A DNA stretch of 7,390 nucleotides from Burkholderiales bacterium RIFCSPHIGHO2_12_FULL_61_11 (GCA_001770785.1 MERZ01000161.1:1289-8678), one strand, 5' to 3'. Shown: positions 1 through 6,143, numbered from the stretch's first letter. Notes: generated from the letters alone by a model not told the origin. Program-made: numbers and translations.

Positions 1-2306
1 CCAAAGCGCCCATCAACGTTCCGTCAACCACCCGCGCCGCCGGCGACCGCCTGCTGCCACTGGAGGTGTTCATCAACAGCGCCAAAGGCGGCGTCTGGAC
101 GCTGCTCGAGCGCAAGGGCATTTTGTACGCGCCGGAAGACGCCTTCGAGGAATGGCGGCTGAACCGCATTGCCAGCGCACAGGACATCGAGTTTCAGGGG
201 CAGAACTGGTACCCCTTGTCGTCCATTCCCGGTTTTGAAGCCAGGCTCAATTTTGCCGAGCAGTCGGTTGACCTGGTGTTTTCACCGGCCGCTTTCAATG
301 CCGTTCGCCTGACCCGGGAAGCCGCGCTGCGGCCTCCGCTGTCGCCGTCCATTCCGGCGTTCTTTGCCAACTACGACCTGAACTACAGCGCCAGCCGCAG
401 CCGTTTCGATGCCGGCAACAGCGTGCTGGCCCGGGACCTGAGCGCCTTGACCGAGCTCGGTGCTTCGGGCCAATGGGGCTTGCTCACCAGCAGCTATGTC
501 GGGCGCAACCTCATCTCGCAAGACCCCAGGCTCAATGCCTCCTGGCGCCGTCTTGAAACCACCTACACGCGCAATTTTCTGGGCAGCGCCAGCACGCTGC
601 GGCTCGGCGACAGCAGCACGCGCGCGGGTATCTCGGGGCGGCCGGTTTACTTCGGCGGTATGCAGTTCGCCAAGAACTTTTCCCTGCAACCGGGCTTTTT
701 GACCCAGCCGATTCCCACCGTGACCGGCCTGTCAACCGCCCCCAGCACGGTGGAGCTGTATGTCAACGATGCCCTGCGGCAAACCTCCAAGGTGCCGCCC
801 GGGCCGTTCAGCATCGACAACTTCCCGGCACAGACCGGCGCCGGGGAAGCCCGCGTAGTGGTGCGCGACATCCTGGGCCGCGAAACCGTCATCACCCAGC
901 CTTTTTTCAGCAGCGCCAGCCTGCTTGAGGAAAAGCTGAGCGACTGGAGCTTCGAGGCGGGAGCCATCCGGCGCAACCTGGGCACCGACAACGCCAGTTA
1001 CGGCCCCCGGTTTGTCTCGGGCCTCTGGCGCCAGGGGCTGAGCAAAAGCCTGACGGTCGAGGGCCACGGCGAATGGTCCGCGCCACTGCAGCGCGCAGGC
1101 CTGGGGGCCAGCTACGGACTGCCCTTTCAGATGCTGGGACAAACCGCGTTGTCGGTCAGCCGCAGCGAGACGACCGGCAATGGCCACAACTGGCGGGCCA
1201 GCGCCGAGCGCAGCGGCCTGCGCCATGGCTTTTCTTTCAGTGCCGAGGGTGCATCGCGCGGCTACCGGCAGCTCGGCATTGACACAGCAGCGCGCCTGCA
1301 AACCGCCGCCAGTTACAGCTACAGCAGCGACAAATTCGGCGCCTTCAACCTGGGCTACGCGCGCTTTGACAACTACGACCTGGGCAAGCTCAACACCATC
1401 AGTCTGAACTACACCGTGCGTATCGGGCAACGCAGCGCGCTGACCCTGACCGCCACCCGACTCAGCGGCATCACGTCAGGCACGGCGCTCGGTGCCTTTC
1501 TGGTGGTGCCGCTCGACAACCGCATCACGCTCGCTTCGGGTGTAACCCGCCGCAGCGGAACGACCGAGAGCTATCTGAACGCCAGCCAGGCCTTGAGCAG
1601 CGAAACCGGCTGGGGCTGGCGGACCGCGCTCGGGCGGCGTGCCGTCGGGACCTACGCCGAAGGCGGTGCTTATTACCAGGGCAGCAAAGGACTTTTTTCA
1701 GCCGACCTGAGCGCCAGCCAAAGCCAGCAGAACCTGCGCCTGGGTCTGTTGGGCGGCGCCGTGCTGGCCGATGGCCAGCTGTTTGCCACGCGCCGGGTCC
1801 AGGACAGTTTTGCCATCGTGGAAGTGCCGGGCTACGCCAATGTGGGCGTGGGCTTTCAGGGCAGCATGCTGACCCGAACCAACGCCGACGGCGTCGCGCT
1901 GCTGCCCCGCCTGCTGCCCTTCCAGCGCAACAGCGTGCGACTGGACCCGACCGAGTTGCCGATCAGCGCCGAGCTCGATTCGATTGAAATGGAAGCCGTC
2001 CCGGCCCTGCGCAGCGCCGTTAAGATCACCTTTCCGGTGCGCTCGGGCCGCGGCGCGCTGATCCGCATCGTGCTCGACGACGGCGAGCCCGCGCCCGCCG
2101 GTGCCGAGATCGAGCTGGTGGGCGACAAGAAAGAATTTTTCGTGGCGCGGCGCGGCGAGGCCTTCGTCACCGGCCTGCAAGCCGAAAACACGCTGCGGCT
2201 GAAATGGAATGGGGCGGCGTGCAGTTTCAAGGTCAAGCTGCCCGAGGGCAGCCCTGACGACATCGCCCGAATAGGTCCGTTGCAATGTTCTGGAGTGAAA
2301 CGATGA
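1..2306 (+). CDS. Archaic-type fimbrial outer membrane usher (FimD/PapC/CsuD family), N-terminus cut by window edge
   Basis: The protein forms the outer-membrane pore that receives chaperone-bound pilin subunits and assembles them into a surface pilus. The reading frame is open from base 3, so the true start lies upstream; 767 residues are visible and the signal peptide and first part of the N-terminal domain are missing. The visible start (LEVFINSAKGGVW) matches the usher N-terminal domain. The usher signature VPPGPFSIDNFP, followed by a TGAGEARVVVRD-like stretch and ITQPFF, lies near nucleotides 792-905. A long run of alternating polar and aromatic residues, as in a beta-barrel, follows. 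The C-terminal domain (about nucleotides 1980-2306) holds two cysteines (AACSF and LQCSG), consistent with the disulfide of usher C-terminal domains. The stop overlaps the next gene's ATG, which implies translational coupling with the adhesin. Family assignment is strong; the archaic (Csu/spore coat U) subtype is inferred from the partner gene. Confidence 0.93.
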   Translation, partial: KAPINVPSTTRAAGDRLLPLEVFINSAKGGVWTLLERKGILYAPEDAFEEWRLNRIASAQDIEFQGQNWYPLSSIPGFEARLNFAEQSVDLVFSPAAFNAVRLTREAALRPPLSPSIPAFFANYDLNYSASRSRFDAGNSVLARDLSALTELGASGQWGLLTSSYVGRNLISQDPRLNASWRRLETTYTRNFLGSASTLRLGDSSTRAGISGRPVYFGGMQFAKNFSLQPGFLTQPIPTVTGLSTAPSTVELYVNDALRQTSKVPPGPFSIDNFPAQTGAGEARVVVRDILGRETVITQPFFSSASLLEEKLSDWSFEAGAIRRNLGTDNASYGPRFVSGLWRQGLSKSLTVEGHGEWSAPLQRAGLGASYGLPFQMLGQTALSVSRSETTGNGHNWRASAERSGLRHGFSFSAEGASRGYRQLGIDTAARLQTAASYSYSSDKFGAFNLGYARFDNYDLGKLNTISLNYTVRIGQRSALTLTATRLSGITSGTALGAFLVVPLDNRITLASGVTRRSGTTESYLNASQALSSETGWGWRTALGRRAVGTYAEGGAYYQGSKGLFSADLSASQSQQNLRLGLLGGAVLADGQLFATRRVQDSFAIVEVPGYANVGVGFQGSMLTRTNADGVALLPRLLPFQRNSVRLDPTELPISAELDSIEMEAVPALRSAVKITFPVRSGRGALIRIVLDDGEPAPAGAEIELVGDKKEFFVARRGEAFVTGLQAENTLRLKWNGAACSFKVKLPEGSPDDIARIGPLQCSGVKR
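2292..2306 (+). promoter_or_regulatory. RBS and ATGA stop/start overlap coupling usher and adhesin
   Basis: GGAG at 2292-2295 lies 7 bases before the ATG at 2303. That ATG shares its bases with the usher TGA at 2304-2306. This decides the adhesin start and points to translational coupling within one operon. Confidence 0.75.
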
Positions 2307-3160
2307 AAACAAATTACTTCTTCCGGCTTCTATTGAACGCGCTGGCCTGCTGGGCGCTGATGGCCAGCGGTTCGGCACAAGCTGCCATCACTTGCAGCCT
2401 GACGTCGAACGGATTTTTCACGCTCTATGTGCCGGCCGCTACCACGCAGAACATCACCCAGGCCAGTTTCACCATGACCTGCACGCGTTCAGATTCCACG
2501 GATGCACAAAGCCAGCCTTACACCGTCAAGACCGACAATGGCATGCACTCTCTGGGAGTAAACAACCGGGCGGCCTCGGGTAGCAACTACATCAGGTACG
2601 ACAACTATATTGACAGCGCTTGCACCACCTCATGGAAAGGCAATACCTCGCTTCCTCTGGGCGGTGGGACGATCACTTTCGCTTCCGCCAGCGACTTCCT
2701 GCCCCACTCACAGACCGTACCATTTTGGGGGTGCATCGCTGCCGGGATAACGACCGTAACCGCTGCCACCTATACCGACACCGTCACCATGACCCCCAGC
2801 GAGGGATCGCCCGCGACCTTCCCTGTCACGATTGCCACATCGTCCTCGTGCACCATCTCGAGCCCCCCGGGCAATGTTTCGTTCAACTACACCTCGTTTC
2901 AGAGCACGGCAGCCTCGGCCAGCACAAGCTTCGCAGCCACATGCACCAACCAGATGCCTTACACCATGGCACTGGATGCCACCAGCGGCACGCTGCTCGG
3001 ACTGAGCTACGCCCTGAGTCTGAGCCCAAGCTCCGCCACTGGCACGGGCCTGGCGCAAAGCTACACCATCAATGGTTCCATCGCCGCCGGACAGGCAGGC
3101 ACCTGCTCGGGAGCGTCCTGCTCAGCCACACAAGCGCGCGCACTCACCATTAGCTATTGA
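2303..3160 (+). CDS. Two-domain spore coat protein U (SCPU) secreted protein, probable CsuE-like tip adhesin
   Basis: This is a probable subunit of the pilus assembled by the preceding usher. The ATG at 2303 overlaps the usher stop (ATGA) and has GGAG at 2292-2295; it is preferred over an in-frame ATG at 2285, because the 285-residue product then begins with a clean signal peptide (MKTNYFFRLLLNALACWALM, cleavage after about Ala27). Two SCPU-like domains follow. The first spans about residues 29-165 and ends in AATYTDTVTM; the second spans about 180-285, with CTISSPPG, FNYTSF, CTNQMPYTMALD, YTINGSIAAGQ and a terminal LTISY strand. The mature protein has eight cysteines (31, 60, 107, 144, 183, 214, 268, 273), enough for four disulfides. 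In Csu operons the two-domain tip adhesin CsuE is encoded directly after the usher CsuD. The adhesin role is inferred from that order and the two-domain layout; a major or minor pilin is the alternative. Confidence 0.85.
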   Translation: MKTNYFFRLLLNALACWALMASGSAQAAITCSLTSNGFFTLYVPAATTQNITQASFTMTCTRSDSTDAQSQPYTVKTDNGMHSLGVNNRAASGSNYIRYDNYIDSACTTSWKGNTSLPLGGGTITFASASDFLPHSQTVPFWGCIAAGITTVTAATYTDTVTMTPSEGSPATFPVTIATSSSCTISSPPGNVSFNYTSFQSTAASASTSFAATCTNQMPYTMALDATSGTLLGLSYALSLSPSSATGTGLAQSYTINGSIAAGQAGTCSGASCSATQARALTISY

Positions 3161-3254
3161 ATGCCGCCAAGACCAGTCGCAGCTCAGCGCGGCAGCGGTT
3201 TCACCTTCTTCTCCAGCACTGACGGATGAAGCAATTGTGAAAATACCTTATTTC

Positions 3255-3480
3255 CGTCGTCGCGAGGCCGCAGGCCGTGGCGATCCATGGCTCCGGCCAA
3301 AAGGGGCATTGATTGCCGCGCTTCGCTCTCCATGAACCGTCTGTCATTGCGAACGTAGTGTGGCAATCCATGAACCCGCTTTTTTCGACGATGAATCGCC
3401 ACGCTTCGCTCGCGATGACGACCGGAGGTTCACGGTCCGTGTGCAGTTTCGGTCGCCCGAAACAGGAAGCTCGCAATGAC
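3255..3480 (+). repeat. Left arm of long inverted repeat, made of GTCATTGCGAG-type palindromic units
   Basis: Five related units alternate in orientation: 3256-3288 forward, about 3307-3335 reverse, 3343-3372 forward, 3391-3419 reverse, and 3420-3480, which ends in CTCGCAATGAC. Each resembles GTCATTGCGAGCGNAGCG followed by GGCAATCCATG. The last unit carries an inserted perfect hairpin, GTTTCGG-TCGC-CCGAAAC (3446-3463). The inner 174 bases (3307-3480) match the reverse complement of 4146-4319 without gaps and with only about 5-7 mismatches. The outer part (3255-3306) is more diverged. Dispersed GTCATTGCGAG repeats occur in many bacterial genomes (recalled, not searched). Confidence 0.88.
3446..3463. 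repeat. Perfect 7-bp hairpin inside left arm
   Basis: GTTTCGG (3446-3452), loop TCGC, CCGAAAC (3457-3463). The same hairpin occurs in the right arm at 4163-4180, so it is part of the repeated element. Confidence 0.8.
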
Positions 3481-3657
3481 AAAACGGGTACGTTTGTTAT
3501 TTCTCGCTCCTCGCAGTCCAACACCGCCTCTGCAAGGCGCGGCCTGCACGCCAAATACTCTTCAGTCGAGTTAGGCCCCGCGCGGGTTTCTCAATCTGTT
3601 CGAACCCTTCAATAGAATTCATCAATAATGACAAATTCGATCTAATGTAAAGATTCA

Positions 3658-3668
3658 GTTAATAGTTT
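3658..3668 (+). repeat. 11-bp direct repeat GTTAATAGTTT, copy 1
   Basis: GTTAATAGTTT at 3658-3668 recurs exactly at 3705-3715, 47 bases downstream. Copy 1 overlaps the candidate -35 element. The pair looks like repeated regulator-binding words but could be chance in AT-rich DNA. Confidence 0.55.
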
Positions 3669-3696
3669 GCATCACTTTAATTAGTATTGATACAAT
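3667..3696 (+). promoter_or_regulatory. Candidate sigma70 promoter for the 3730 gene
   Basis: A -10-like TACAAT (3691-3696, one mismatch to TATAAT) lies 18 bases after a weak -35, TTGCAT (3667-3672, only TTG conserved). The surrounding 130 bases are AT-rich in a GC-rich window. Transcription would start near 3703, about 27 bases before the ATG. The weak -35 suggests that an activator may be needed. Confidence 0.5.
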
Positions 3697-3710
3697 TAAC
3701 GGGCGTTAAT
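3695..3710. promoter_or_regulatory. Operator-like palindrome ATTAAC-GGGC-GTTAAT
   Basis: A perfect 6-bp inverted repeat around GGGC starts within the -10 box and covers the predicted transcription start. A bound protein there would block initiation. No regulator is identified. Confidence 0.4.
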
Positions 3711-3715
3711 AGTTT
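3705..3715 (+). repeat. 11-bp direct repeat GTTAATAGTTT, copy 2
   Basis: This is the exact second copy of the word at 3658-3668. It lies in the predicted 5' leader just before the ribosome binding site, and its first half also forms one arm of the ATTAAC/GTTAAT palindrome. Confidence 0.55.
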
Positions 3716-3729
3716 TAGGAGTTCGACTC

Positions 3730-4098
3730 ATGCGGACTTTCAAAATAGCCCTTTTTGTTCTAGTGATGCAGATGTTGCCCGGAATGGCTGGTCTTGTTCA
3801 AGCCGAGACCAGCGCGGCATCGTTCGGGGTCACGATCCTGCTGCGCACCTTCAGTGACACGGTCACGGCAGACCACCGATGCACCCAGAGCGGGCAATCC
3901 GGGGAACGCAGCAGCTTGCGAATCAGTTGCCCGGCCACCGTGGATGTGCAGGCGATTGCCAGAGCATCCACCAGCAAAACCGGGCAAAAATACCGGATAA
4001 ATTTCGAACCCGGCCAGCCTGATCGCCAGGAGCTTGCAGTGGTTTCTGGAAAACCGTTGAATTCGACAGATCCAATCGAATTGACAATTTCCTGGTGA
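3730..4098 (+). CDS. Small secreted two-cysteine protein of unknown function, carried between inverted repeats
   Basis: A 122-residue protein that I do not recognise. The start is well supported: AGGAG at 3717-3721 lies 8 bases before ATG 3730, and the product begins with a typical signal peptide (MRTFKIALFVLVMQMLPG, cleavage after about Ala25 in LVQA). The mature chain is about 97 residues with exactly two cysteines (51 and 67), likely a disulfide. No membrane segment follows the signal peptide. The last residues, PIELTISW, resemble the closing beta-strand of SCPU/Ig-like pilus subunits, and the neighbouring adhesin ends in LTISY. A small beta-sandwich accessory or subunit of the pilus is therefore possible, but the rest shows no clear SCPU motif. 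It has its own promoter and is bounded on both sides by the arms of a long inverted repeat, so it could be cargo of a mobile or duplicated cassette unrelated to the pilus. Confidence 0.72.
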   Translation: MRTFKIALFVLVMQMLPGMAGLVQAETSAASFGVTILLRTFSDTVTADHRCTQSGQSGERSSLRISCPATVDVQAIARASTSKTGQKYRINFEPGQPDRQELAVVSGKPLNSTDPIELTISW

Positions 4099-4413
4099 CA
4101 AAAGCTAAATCTAGGTCGGCACCTCCGAATGATGAAAAGAGTCTCGTCATTGCGAGCTTCCTGTTTCGGGCGACCGAAACTGCATACGGACCTTGAACCT
4201 CCGGTCGTCATCGCGAGCGAAGCGCGGCGATCCATCGTCGAAAAAAGCGGGTTCATGGATTGCCACACTACGTTCGCAATGACAGACGGTTCATGGAGAG
4301 CGTAGCGCGGCAATCCATCCCCCGCTTGATCCACGATGGATCGCCACGGCCGCGGCCTCGCGATGACGAATCGGGGTCCGTCATTGCAAAAATGCGGCCA
4401 ATAACGGCGGGCC
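4099..4413. other. 315-bp non-coding region holding the right repeat arm
   Basis: The sequence runs from the stop of the small secreted protein to the stop of the minus-strand pseudouridine synthase gene, so the two genes converge here. Almost all of it is the right arm of the inverted repeat (4146-4367). A further half unit, CGTCATTGC, lies at 4379-4387. I see no clear rho-independent terminator for either gene; the folded repeat may serve that purpose. The long minus-strand open frame crossing it (3798-4478) is repeat translation. Confidence 0.65.
4146..4367 (-). repeat. Right arm of long inverted repeat, made of GTCATTGCGAG-type palindromic units
   Basis: This is the inverted counterpart of 3255-3480. 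Units are 4146-4203 (with hairpin GTTTCGG-GCGA-CCGAAAC at 4163-4180), 4207-4235 forward, 4254-4283 reverse, 4291-4318 forward and 4335-4367 reverse. The inner edge (GTCATTGCGAG at 4146) corresponds exactly to the inner edge of the left arm at 3480, and similarity stops abruptly there on both sides. The outer unit is similar but carries small differences from the left arm. Confidence 0.88.
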
Positions 4414-5262
4414 TCAAAACCGCTCGTGCGGCGCCAGATAGCGCCACTGGCCAATCGGCAGATGGCCGAGGTTGACATGGCCGATGCGAACGCGTTTGAG
4501 GCCGGTCACAAACAGCCCGACCTGCTCGCACATGCGGCGAATCTGGCGCTTTTTGCCTTCCCTCAGCACAAAGCGCAGCTGCTCGGGGTTTTGCCAGTCG
4601 ACCTGCGCGGGTAGCAGCGCTTGCCCGTCCAGGCTCAGGCCATGGCGCAGCAAATCGAGCTTTTCAGGCGGAAACACGGCCTGCACATTGGCCGTTTCAG
4701 CGCCGTAGCTGACGCGCACCAGATACTCTTTTTCGATCGAAGAGTCTTCGCCAATCAGTTGCCGCGCCACGCGGCCGTCCTGCGTCAGCACCAGCAAGCC
4801 GATCGAGTCAATGTCGAGCCGACCCGCGGGCGCCAGGCCGCGCAACTGCTCGAAGCCCCAGCGCATGCGGCTGTTGCATTCGCGCCAGCGGTTTTGCGGC
4901 TGCACCAGCACCACCGCGGGCTCATGGCCATCCTCGGCCTGGCCGCTGACGTAGCCGACCGGCTTGTTGATCAGGATGGTGACCTGCTGGCGCTGCTGCT
5001 GCTCGGCTTCGCGCGCCACCTCAATGCGCGCACTGGCGGCTACCGGCTGGCCCATCACGGCAGGCGCGCCGTTCACGCGCACCCAGCCGCGCGCAATCCA
5101 GTCGTCGGCTTCGCGGCGCGAGCACAGGCCGAGTTCGGCCATGCGTTTATTCAGCCGCACCGTGGGGGCAGGAGTGCACGGGGCGGGTGCGGGCGCTTTC
5201 GGGACGCGCACCGCAGTGCCAAGGGGTTTGGGCTCGGTCCTGGGTTTTGAAGGGTCTTGCAT
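4414..5262 (-). CDS. rluF: RluF-like 23S rRNA pseudouridine synthase
   Basis: The product of 282 residues isomerises uridine to pseudouridine in rRNA in the cytoplasm. E. coli RluF acts on U2604 of 23S rRNA. Residues 1-34 are a Pro/Ala-rich tail without a fold. An S4 RNA-binding domain spans about 35-82 (VRLNKRMAELGLCSRREADD, then VRVNG). The catalytic domain follows, with NKPVG at 99-103, GRLDIDSIGLL at 147-156 (catalytic Asp150), EKEYLV at 177-182 and RQIRRMCEQVG at 239-249. The ending, RIGHVNLGHLPIGQWRYL, is typical of RluF. Between NKPVG and GRLD there are 43 residues, against about 26 in E. coli RluF as I recall it. No clear Shine-Dalgarno precedes the ATG at 5262, and residues before 35 are not conserved, so the start is less certain than the rest. 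The gene lies 55 bases downstream of the regulator gene on the same strand, so co-transcription is possible. The rRNA target position is inferred. Confidence 0.9.
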   Translation of the reverse strand: MQDPSKPRTEPKPLGTAVRVPKAPAPAPCTPAPTVRLNKRMAELGLCSRREADDWIARGWVRVNGAPAVMGQPVAASARIEVAREAEQQQRQQVTILINKPVGYVSGQAEDGHEPAVVLVQPQNRWRECNSRMRWGFEQLRGLAPAGRLDIDSIGLLVLTQDGRVARQLIGEDSSIEKEYLVRVSYGAETANVQAVFPPEKLDLLRHGLSLDGQALLPAQVDWQNPEQLRFVLREGKKRQIRRMCEQVGLFVTGLKRVRIGHVNLGHLPIGQWRYLAPHERF

Positions 5263-5264
5263 TT

Positions 5265-5281
5265 GCTATTTATTTTATAGC
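5265..5281. repeat. GCTAT-TTATTTT-ATAGC stem-loop between rluF and the regulator gene
   Basis: A 5-bp inverted repeat, GCTAT (5265-5269) and ATAGC (5277-5281), around an AT-only loop, followed by TACTCACGCCCG. It resembles a short intergenic element with GCTAT...ATAGCTGCT that I recall as common in Comamonadaceae genomes; this is memory, not a search. It lies directly before the rluF-like start, where a ribosome binding site would be expected. Confidence 0.4.
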
Positions 5282-5317
5282 TACTCACGCCCGTAAGGCA
5301 TTGGTTGAAGCTGATGT

Positions 5318-6037
5318 TTAATGTTTATCCAGAGAAACACTGGAGCGAAGGGCTGAAAGGTTGAGCACGCGCAAGCCGCCGTATTCAATGCGAATGGCCT
5401 GCTGCGCCTCCAATACGGCCAGCGCCTCGTTGACACGCTGGCGCGACAGCCCCACCAGGTAGGCCAGTTCCTGCTGCGTGATGCGCAGGATTTCACCGAC
5501 GCCGGGATACAGCGCCGGGTTGAACAGCGCCGCCAGACTGCGCGCCACGCGCACGTCGGGGCTGTTCATGCGGTCAATTTCGCGTGCGGCGATGAACTGG
5601 CCCAGCCGCTCGTTGAGCTGGTTCATCACGAAGCGGTTAAAACCGATGGAGTGGTCCAGCAGCCAGTGAAAGCTGTCGATCGGCAAACCGGCCACCACGC
5701 TTTTGCGCAGTGCCTGGATGTTGTAGCGGTAGGGCTCGCGCTTGAGCGCCGTGCCTTCGCCAAACCAGCCGCCTGGGGGCAGGCCGGCGAAGGTCATGGT
5801 CAGGCCCTGGGCGTTATCCGCACTCATCTTGAGCAATCCCTCGACCACGCCAAACCAGTAAGTCACCGGCTTGCCGATGCGGCACACGTAGTCGCCGGGC
5901 GCGGCTTCTCCGACCAGTAGCGCCGCCGCCGCGCGCGCGCGCTCCTCGGGTTGCAGCAGGCGCAACCAGGGAATGCCACGCAACTCGTCGGTCGTGGGTG
6001 GCCTGCGGCGTTGGTGGAGGGTCAGGTCAGTGGACAT
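5318..6037 (-). CDS. Crp/Fnr-family transcriptional regulator
   Basis: A 239-residue DNA-binding regulator with a cyclic-nucleotide-binding-like beta-roll (about residues 22-130), a long dimer helix (about 131-158) and a C-terminal winged helix-turn-helix (about 160-235). The helix-turn-helix is ITQQELAYLVGLSRQRVNEA at 186-205. The roll holds GWFGEGT at 90-96 in the place of the FGE phosphate-binding cassette, but the Arg-Ser/Thr pair that binds cAMP in Crp appears here as Arg104-Tyr105. The only cysteine is Cys52, so an FNR iron-sulfur cluster is excluded; ligand and signal are unknown. It is divergent from the acyl-CoA ligase gene across 186 bases, which suggests control of that gene. No good Shine-Dalgarno is seen before the ATG at 6037, so a leaderless or weak start, or a start further downstream, cannot be excluded. 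Confidence 0.9.
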   Translation of the reverse strand: MSTDLTLHQRRRPPTTDELRGIPWLRLLQPEERARAAAALLVGEAAPGDYVCRIGKPVTYWFGVVEGLLKMSADNAQGLTMTFAGLPPGGWFGEGTALKREPYRYNIQALRKSVVAGLPIDSFHWLLDHSIGFNRFVMNQLNERLGQFIAAREIDRMNSPDVRVARSLAALFNPALYPGVGEILRITQQELAYLVGLSRQRVNEALAVLEAQQAIRIEYGGLRVLNLSALRSSVSLDKH

Positions 6038-6113
6038 GGGTCAAAAGAAGAAAGGCGCGTCACCGGCTAAGTAAAACCCTACCCGGGCACGCCCCACTAG
6101 GACATACCCGTAA

Positions 6114-6143
6114 ATTGTCGTCGCAATGACACCATGACGTCAA
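6114..6143 (-). promoter_or_regulatory. Candidate promoter of the Crp/Fnr regulator gene
   Basis: On the minus strand, TTGACG (6143-6138, five of six bases of the -35 consensus) lies 18 bases before GACAAT (6119-6114, four of six of the -10 consensus). This gives a leader of about 70 bases. A palindrome, TGACGTCA (6135-6142), covers the -35. Confidence 0.45.
6115..6143. promoter_or_regulatory. Imperfect inverted repeat in the divergent gap, possible operator
   Basis: TTGTCGTCG (6115-6123) and TGACGTCAA (6135-6143) form a 9-bp inverted repeat with two mismatches and an 11-base spacer. It coincides with the candidate promoter of the regulator. It does not match the Crp (TGTGA-N6-TCACA) or FNR (TTGAT-N4-ATCAA) sites, so a dedicated site for the local regulator is only a suggestion. 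Confidence 0.3.

Larger units (their letters stand above)
3161..3729. other. 569-bp non-coding region: operon end, left repeat arm, AT-rich promoter block
   Basis: No convincing gene is present. 3161-3254 follows the adhesin stop. It contains only a weak possible stem (TGCCGC 3162-3167 with GCGGCA 3189-3194) and no T-run that would make a clear terminator. 3255-3480 is the left arm of the large inverted repeat. 3481-3590 is unassigned GC-rich sequence with a CCCGCGCGGG palindrome at 3577-3586. 3600-3729 is markedly AT-rich and carries the promoter of the 3730 gene. Open frames crossing this stretch (for example 3313-3615 +) translate the repeat units and are not real genes. Confidence 0.7.

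Noticed and set aside
732..1430. 232-residue minus-strand open frame inside the usher gene
   Set aside because: It is a shadow of the high-GC usher coding frame, of low complexity (Ala/Gly/Val-rich) and with no recognisable domain. The same holds for 1698-2378.
2285..2302. Earlier in-frame ATG for the adhesin at 2285
   Set aside because: It would add MFWSET before the signal peptide and ignore the well-placed GGAG that serves the ATG at 2303.
3577..3586. CCCGCGCGGG palindrome followed by TTTC as a terminator
   Set aside because: Without a loop the stem would be only 3 bp and there is no T-run. It also lies after the repeat arm, far from the adhesin stop.
3313..3615. 100-residue plus-strand open frame in the left repeat arm
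   Set aside because: It encodes the same repeat-derived peptides as the frame over the other arm, and it has no ribosome binding site.
3255..4387. CRISPR array suggested by repeated GTCATTGCGAG units
   Set aside because: The units alternate in orientation, are unevenly spaced and degenerate, and have no constant-length unique spacers. No cas genes are present.
3798..4478. 226-residue minus-strand open frame across the right repeat arm and the small secreted-protein gene
   Set aside because: Most of it is translation of the GTCATTGCGAG repeat units and the rest is antisense to the secreted-protein and rluF-like genes. It shows no domain and no ribosome binding site.
6117..6130. GTCGTCGCAATGAC in the divergent gap as another copy of the dispersed repeat
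   Set aside because: Only the short GTCATTGCGA end matches, and no second half or partner unit is present nearby, so chance is likely.
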